64,000 bases of DNA. Origin: Cupriavidus necator N-1. GTDB taxonomy: Bacteria; Pseudomonadota; Gammaproteobacteria; Burkholderiales; Burkholderiaceae. Shown here piece by piece: positions 59,532 through 64,000 of the stretch (the first letter of the stretch is position 1; each line of letters begins with the position of its first letter). The stretch is from NCBI RefSeq assembly GCF_000219215.1, contig NC_015726.1, forward strand, positions 1,178,001 through 1,242,000, read 5' to 3'. A program made the position numbers and the translations under genes. The notes beneath the pieces are model-generated. The model ran no database searches, was not told the DNA's origin, and saw only the letters and a list, made by a program, of their open reading frames with translations.

Positions 59532-60116
59532 TTATTTGACGACGGTGGCCGACTCGATCACGATCGGCGCGGCCGGCACATTGCGCATGGGGCCGTAGGC
59601 CGTGGTCGGCACGCTCTTGATCTTGTCGATCGTCTCCATGCCTTCCACCACCTTGCCGAAGACGGCGTAGCCGTTGCCGTCCGGCTGCGGGTAGTCGAGA
59701 TTCGAATTATCCACCACATTGACGAAGAACTGCGCGGTGGCCGAGTTGGGGTCGCTGGTGCGTGCCATGGCCACCGTGCCGGCCTTGTTCTTCAGGCCGC
59801 TACGGGCTTCCAGCGGGATCGGCGCACGGGTGGGCTTTTCCTTCATGTCGCGGTCAAAACCGCCGCCCTGCACCATGAAGCCATTGATCACGCGATGGAA
59901 GATGGTGCCACTGTAGAAGCCGCTCTTCACATATTCCAGGAAGTTCGCGACGGTCTTCGGCGCGGCCTCGGGGTAGAGCTCGATGGTGAACTTGCCGGCA
60001 CTGGTGACGAACTGGACGCGTTCGGCGGCCTTTTGCTGCGCCAGCGCGCTGAACGAGGACAGTGCCAGGGCGCCTGCGGTCAGGCCGGCCAGGACGATGC
60101 GACGGGAACGGATCAT
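59532..60116 (-). CDS. ppiA: periplasmic cyclophilin (peptidyl-prolyl isomerase A)
   Basis: A 194-aa cyclophilin with signal peptide MIRSRRIVLAGLTAGALALS..ALA. Catalytic segments [20 protein letters not shown] and AMARTSDPNSATAQFFVNVV are intact. ATG at 60116 is preceded by GGAG. Paralogue of the neighbouring ppiB. Confidence 0.92.
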   Translation of the reverse strand: MIRSRRIVLAGLTAGALALSSFSALAQQKAAERVQFVTSAGKFTIELYPEAAPKTVANFLEYVKSGFYSGTIFHRVINGFMVQGGGFDRDMKEKPTRAPIPLEARSGLKNKAGTVAMARTSDPNSATAQFFVNVVDNSNLDYPQPDGNGYAVFGKVVEGMETIDKIKSVPTTAYGPMRNVPAAPIVIESATVVK

Positions 60117-60187
60117 GAAGGAACTCCGGTAAGTCTGGATGCACATGGTCCGGGCGCGCCGCGCCCGGACCTTGGAATGGGTGGCCG

Positions 60188-60889
60188 TCAGTTGGCCGCA
60201 GGGGCGCTGGCAGGTGCCTGGCGCTGCGCTGGCGTCGCCTTGCGGCCAGTGCCGGCGGGCGCCGCCGGCGACGCGGCATCAGGGTTCAGCTGGCGCAGGC
60301 CGGTGCTGGCGCGGGCATCGCCCGGATTGCGGCGCAGCGCTTCGGTGTAGGCCTGCTCGGCCAGGCGGCGGTAGACGTCGCCCAGGTTGGTGTAGCCAAT
60401 GGCGAAGCCCGGCTTGACTTCGGTGGCCAGCAGCAACTCGGCCTCGGCGCGCTTCAGGTCGCCGCGCTTGGCGTAGAGCAGCGCCAGGTTGTTGTGGGGC
60501 TCGGGCAGTTCCGGGAAGTCCTGCGCCATTTCGGCAAAGGCCTGGATGGCGGCGTCCTCGCGGCCGGACTGGGCCAGGGCCCAGGCGCGCTGGAAGCGTG
60601 CCTGCGCATTGCGCGGGTTGGCGGCCAGCACGCGGTCAAAGCCCTTGATGGCTTCGTCGTAGCGGCGCGCGTTGGCGGCCTGCTGGGCCTCGCTCATGCC
60701 AGGATCGGTCGACTGGATGCCACCGGCCGGCGCTGTCGGCGCGGCCAGCGACAGCGGGCCGTTCTGCGCGTAGGCAGGGGCCGCCAGCGCGGCGGCAAGG
60801 GCCAGCAGGGGCAGTACGGCGCGATGGCCGCGTCGGCGCGCGGGGGCGGCGAACATGGCAGAACACGGGGAGGGCAGCGGCAGGCTCAT
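60188..60889 (-). CDS. secreted tetratricopeptide-repeat protein
   Basis: A 233-aa protein with a signal peptide (hydrophobic [17 protein letters not shown]) and three to four TPR-like repeats ([60 protein letters not shown]). The C-terminus is Ala/Pro-rich. It lies directly upstream of the ppi genes and divergent from cysS. A protein-binding scaffold in the periplasm is likely. Confidence 0.8.
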   Translation of the reverse strand: MSLPLPSPCSAMFAAPARRRGHRAVLPLLALAAALAAPAYAQNGPLSLAAPTAPAGGIQSTDPGMSEAQQAANARRYDEAIKGFDRVLAANPRNAQARFQRAWALAQSGREDAAIQAFAEMAQDFPELPEPHNNLALLYAKRGDLKRAEAELLLATEVKPGFAIGYTNLGDVYRRLAEQAYTEALRRNPGDARASTGLRQLNPDAASPAAPAGTGRKATPAQRQAPASAPAAN

Positions 60890-61172
60890 TGAGGACAGGT
60901 CCGTTATACTCCGCGGCATTCTAGCAAAGCGGCAAGTCCGGCACGAAGGGCGATGCCATCGGGGCGGCAGGCGCGGCATCTGGCGCGGCCTGGCAGCGCG
61001 GTGCCGGAGGCAACCTGCGCACCGCCTTCCGGTAAGATATGGGGCGCGACGGAATTGCGCCAGTGGCCGCGTTGCCGCCGGCGGCCTGCCAGGCGCCGGG
61101 CAACCGGCGCCACGGCCCGCGCTGCCTGCTGTGCGAACCCCGGCAGTCTCCTCTCACCACTCACTTCGTTTC

Positions 61173-62561
61173 ATGCAGCTTCTGAACATCTACAACACGC
61201 TCGCGCGTGAGAAACAGCCATTCGTGCCAATCGAACCCGGCAAGGTCCGCATGTATGTGTGCGGCATGACGGTGTACGACTATTGCCACGTTGGCCACGC
61301 TCGCGTGATGGTGGTGTTCGACATGGTGCACCGCTGGCTGCGTGCCGCCGGCTACGAGGTGACGTATGTGCAGAACATCACCGACATCGACGACAAGATC
61401 ATCCGCCGCGCGGCCGAGAACGGCGAGACCATCGGCGAGCTGACCACGCGCTTTATCCAGTACATGCATGAGGATGCCGCCGCGCTGGGCGTGATCCGCC
61501 CTGACCACGAGCCGCGCGCCACCGACTACGTGCCGCAGATGCTCGACATGATCGGCAAGCTGGAAGCCAGGGGCCTGGCCTACCAGGCCAGCGACGGCGA
61601 CGTGAACTATTCGGTGCGCAAGTTCGACGGCTACGGCAAGCTCTCGGGCAAGTCGCTGGAAGACCTGCGCGCCGGCGAGCGTGTCAGCGCCAACGACGCC
61701 AAGCAGGACCCGCTCGACTTCGTGCTGTGGAAGTCCGCCAAGGCCAGCGAGCCGCCCGAGAGCAAGTGGGACTCGAAGTGGGGCGCCGGCCGCCCGGGCT
61801 GGCACATTGAATGCTCCGCCATGAGCTGCACGCTGCTGGGCGAGCATTTCGACATCCATGGCGGCGGGGCTGACCTGCAGTTCCCGCACCACGAGAACGA
61901 GATTGCGCAGTCTGAAGGCGCCAGCGGCAAGCCCTTCGTCAATATGTGGATGCACAACGGATTCGTGCGCATCAACGACGAAAAAATGTCCAAGTCGCTT
62001 GGCAATTTCTTCACCATCCGCGAGGTCCTGAAGTCGTACGACGCTGAGGTCGTGCGCTTCTTTATCTTGCGCGCGCACTACCGCAGCCCACTGAACTACA
62101 GCGACGCGCACCTGGACGATGCGCGCCACGCCCTGACACGCCTGTACACGGCACTCAAGGACAGCCAGCCGGGCGGCTGCGCGGTGGACTGGGACGAGCC
62201 GCACGCCAGGCGCTTTGCCGAGGCCATGGGCGACGACTTCAACACGCCGATCGCGATGTCGGTGCTGTTCGACCTGGCCAGCGAGATCAACCGCACCGGC
62301 TCGACCGCGGCTGCGCGCCAGCTCAAGGCGCTGGCGGGCACGCTGGGCCTGCTCGAGCGCGATCCGCATACCTTCCTGCAAGGCGGCAGGTCCGACGACG
62401 GCATCTCGCCGGAACAGATCGAGACCTTGATCGCCGCGCGCAAGACCGCCAAGCTGGAGCGCAACTTTGCCGAAGCGGACCGCATCCGCGCGCAACTGCT
62501 GGAAGCGGGCATCGTGCTGGAAGACAAGCCGGGCGGTGCCACCGAGTGGAGGCGTGCTTGA
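61173..62561 (+). CDS. cysS: cysteinyl-tRNA synthetase
   Basis: A 462-aa class Ia synthetase. Motifs: [15 protein letters not shown] (HIGH-like and first zinc Cys), [27 protein letters not shown] and [10 protein letters not shown] (KMSKS). Length is standard. A TAAGAT element near 61033 could be its -10. Confidence 0.96.
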   Translation: MQLLNIYNTLAREKQPFVPIEPGKVRMYVCGMTVYDYCHVGHARVMVVFDMVHRWLRAAGYEVTYVQNITDIDDKIIRRAAENGETIGELTTRFIQYMHEDAAALGVIRPDHEPRATDYVPQMLDMIGKLEARGLAYQASDGDVNYSVRKFDGYGKLSGKSLEDLRAGERVSANDAKQDPLDFVLWKSAKASEPPESKWDSKWGAGRPGWHIECSAMSCTLLGEHFDIHGGGADLQFPHHENEIAQSEGASGKPFVNMWMHNGFVRINDEKMSKSLGNFFTIREVLKSYDAEVVRFFILRAHYRSPLNYSDAHLDDARHALTRLYTALKDSQPGGCAVDWDEPHARRFAEAMGDDFNTPIAMSVLFDLASEINRTGSTAAARQLKALAGTLGLLERDPHTFLQGGRSDDGISPEQIETLIAARKTAKLERNFAEADRIRAQLLEAGIVLEDKPGGATEWRRA

Positions 62562-63397
62562 ACGCTGCCGCGCGCAAGCCCGCCACCGCCACGCCGCCGG
62601 CCACGTCTCCCGCTACGAGGGGCCGGGCGAAGGCGGCCGGTCCGCGCCCGGGCAAGGCTGGCGCCAGCGAGGCGCCGCTGCCGGATGGCAAGGACGCGGC
62701 CAGGGGCACGCGCAACGCCAAGGCCGTGCTGCCCGAGGCGGATGCGGTACCGCTGCCGGTCGAAACCGTCATCGATGCGGTGCGCCCCGCCTACTGGGAC
62801 GAAGCCTGCGCCGACCTGATGAAGCGTGACCGCATACTGCGCAAGATGATCCCGACCTACGGCCCGGCGCACCTGGTGTCGCGTGGCGATCCGTTCGTCA
62901 CGCTGGCGCGCGCGGTGGTGGGCCAGCAGATCTCGGTCAAGGCGGCGCAGTCGGTGTGGGAGCGGCTGCATACGCTCTGCCCCAAGCTCACCCCGGCCCA
63001 GTTCCTGCGCGCCGGTCCCGAGAAGCTGGCAGGCTGCGGCCTGTCCAAGCGCAAGGGGGAATACCTGATCGACCTGGCCGACCACTTCAAGGCGGGCATG
63101 GTGCATGTCGCCGAATGGGCGCAGATGGACGACGAAGCCGTGATCGCGGAGTTGACGCAGATCCGCGGCATCGGCCGCTGGACCGCGGAGATGTTCCTGA
63201 TGTTCAACCTGATGCGGCCCAACGTGCTGCCGCTGGACGATATCGGCCTGATCAACGCAATCTCCGCCAACTATTTCAGCGGCGAACCCGTCACCCGCAG
63301 CGAGGCGCGCGAAGTCGCGGCCAACTGGGAGCCGTGGCGAACTGTGGCGACGTGGTATATGTGGCGCAGTCTCGACCCGTTGCCAGTGACGTATTAG
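62558..63397 (+). CDS. DNA-3-methyladenine glycosylase (AlkA-like HhH)
   Basis: A 279-aa base-excision glycosylase. The N-terminal about 70 residues are low-complexity Ala/Pro/Lys. The HhH-GPD core follows with [37 protein letters not shown] and the catalytic Asp in LPLDDIGL. Start is TTG 62558, which overlaps the cysS TGA and has GGAGG 5 bp upstream; a GTG at 62546 would lie further inside cysS. Confidence 0.85.
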   Translation: MNAAARKPATATPPATSPATRGRAKAAGPRPGKAGASEAPLPDGKDAARGTRNAKAVLPEADAVPLPVETVIDAVRPAYWDEACADLMKRDRILRKMIPTYGPAHLVSRGDPFVTLARAVVGQQISVKAAQSVWERLHTLCPKLTPAQFLRAGPEKLAGCGLSKRKGEYLIDLADHFKAGMVHVAEWAQMDDEAVIAELTQIRGIGRWTAEMFLMFNLMRPNVLPLDDIGLINAISANYFSGEPVTRSEAREVAANWEPWRTVATWYMWRSLDPLPVTY

Positions 63398-63512
63398 GCA
63401 TCGCAGAAAGAAAATTTAGTGGCAGGTGCAGTCCGGGCTATCTGGCAGGCGCTAAGATAGCGACCAAATTCCGGTAGAATGCGCCCCTTCACAGACAGGT
63501 ACGTGTGATTTT

Positions 63513-64000
63513 ATGAAAACCACCTTCCTGGATTTTGAGCAGCCCATTGCCGAACTTGAGGCAAAGATCGAAGAACTGCGCTTTGTGCAGGACGATTCGG
63601 CTGTTGATATTTCCGAAGAGATTTCGCGGCTGGCCGGCAAGAGCCAGCAGCTGACCAAAGACATCTACGCCAACCTGACCCCGTGGCAGGTTGCGCAAAT
63701 TGCCCGCCACCCCCAGCGTCCCTATACGCTGGACTACGTGCGCGAGATCTTTACCGATTTCCACGAGCTGCACGGCGACCGCACCTTTGCCGACGATCTT
63801 TCGATCATCGGCGGCCTGGCGCGCTTCAACGGCCAGGCGTGCATGGTCATCGGCCACCAGAAGGGCCGTGACACGAAAGAGCGCGCCATGCGCAATTTCG
63901 GCATGCCCAAGCCCGAGGGCTACCGCAAGGCGAAGCGCCTGATGGAGCTGGCGGACAAGTTCGGCCTGCCGATCTTCACCTTCGTCGACACCCCGGGCGC
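63513..64000 (+). CDS. accA: acetyl-CoA carboxylase carboxyltransferase subunit alpha (partial)
   Basis: The 5' part (162 residues visible) of AccA, which makes malonyl-CoA for fatty acid synthesis. [40 protein letters not shown] and [12 protein letters not shown] are typical. The gene continues beyond the window end. A TAGAAT hexamer (63475-63480) lies 33 bp before the start. Confidence 0.95.
   Translation, partial: MKTTFLDFEQPIAELEAKIEELRFVQDDSAVDISEEISRLAGKSQQLTKDIYANLTPWQVAQIARHPQRPYTLDYVREIFTDFHELHGDRTFADDLSIIGGLARFNGQACMVIGHQKGRDTKERAMRNFGMPKPEGYRKAKRLMELADKFGLPIFTFVDTPG

Overview
The window is a high-GC betaproteobacterial chromosome segment, most like Cupriavidus or a close Burkholderiaceae relative. 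The gene content and order (dapA-bamC, mutS, suhB, trmJ, cysE, lpxH, ppiB/ppiA, cysS, accA) and the protein sequences suggest this; no 16S gene or database search was available to confirm it. A complete temperate-phage genome of about 40 kb interrupts the chromosome.

Left chromosome (1-13526): an NADP-dependent flavoprotein reductase, a PHP-domain phosphoesterase, a YciO/TsaC-type protein, an M50 membrane protease, a methyltransferase, dapA, bamC, a metallo-beta-lactamase-fold hydrolase, a small Ala/Pro-rich lipoprotein with a 45-bp tandem repeat, a RoxA-type oxygenase divergent from a SlyD-type isomerase, a secreted phosphoesterase-like protein, and mutS (minus strand).

Prophage (about 13527-53544, bounded by an 11-bp direct repeat): a tyrosine integrase lies next to attL. 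A 16-gene leftward early operon follows, including a ParB/H-NS-like fusion, an AlpA-type regulator and DUF3850 and DUF4031 proteins. The lambda-style switch has a LexA-like repressor flanked by two operator/promoter regions, PL and PR, each with a TTGAC(T/G)-17-TTTAAT promoter and two palindromic operators. Rightward come Cro, a CII-like regulator, small early genes (one Rmf/CrpP-like), a replication protein and a Q-like antiterminator followed by a promoter and terminator. The late region joins a lambda/HK97-type head (Nu1/GpA terminase, gpW, lambda-type portal, protease-capsid fusion) to a Mu-type contractile tail (gp38, sheath, tube, gp41 with a -1 frameshift, tape measure, gpN, gpP, gp45-48), then fibres and a lysis cassette (GH19 endolysin, holin, Rz/Rz1). 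At the right end a block of minus-strand accessory genes includes an SOS-box-controlled pair, a minimal ATP-dependent DNA ligase and a membrane protein next to attR.

Right chromosome (53545-64000): a Usp protein fused to a PPK2-like stub, a YdcH-type protein, suhB, trmJ, cysE, lpxH, two cyclophilins, a TPR protein, cysS, an AlkA-type glycosylase and the start of accA.

The most interesting point is location: attL lies 28 bp upstream of the mutS start codon, so the prophage separates this mismatch-repair gene from its native upstream DNA. The phage leftward early operon points toward mutS in the sense direction with no clear strong terminator between. This resembles the mutS/mutL-locus islands of Streptococcus pyogenes that switch mismatch repair with the prophage state, but here in a betaproteobacterium and with an unrelated phage.
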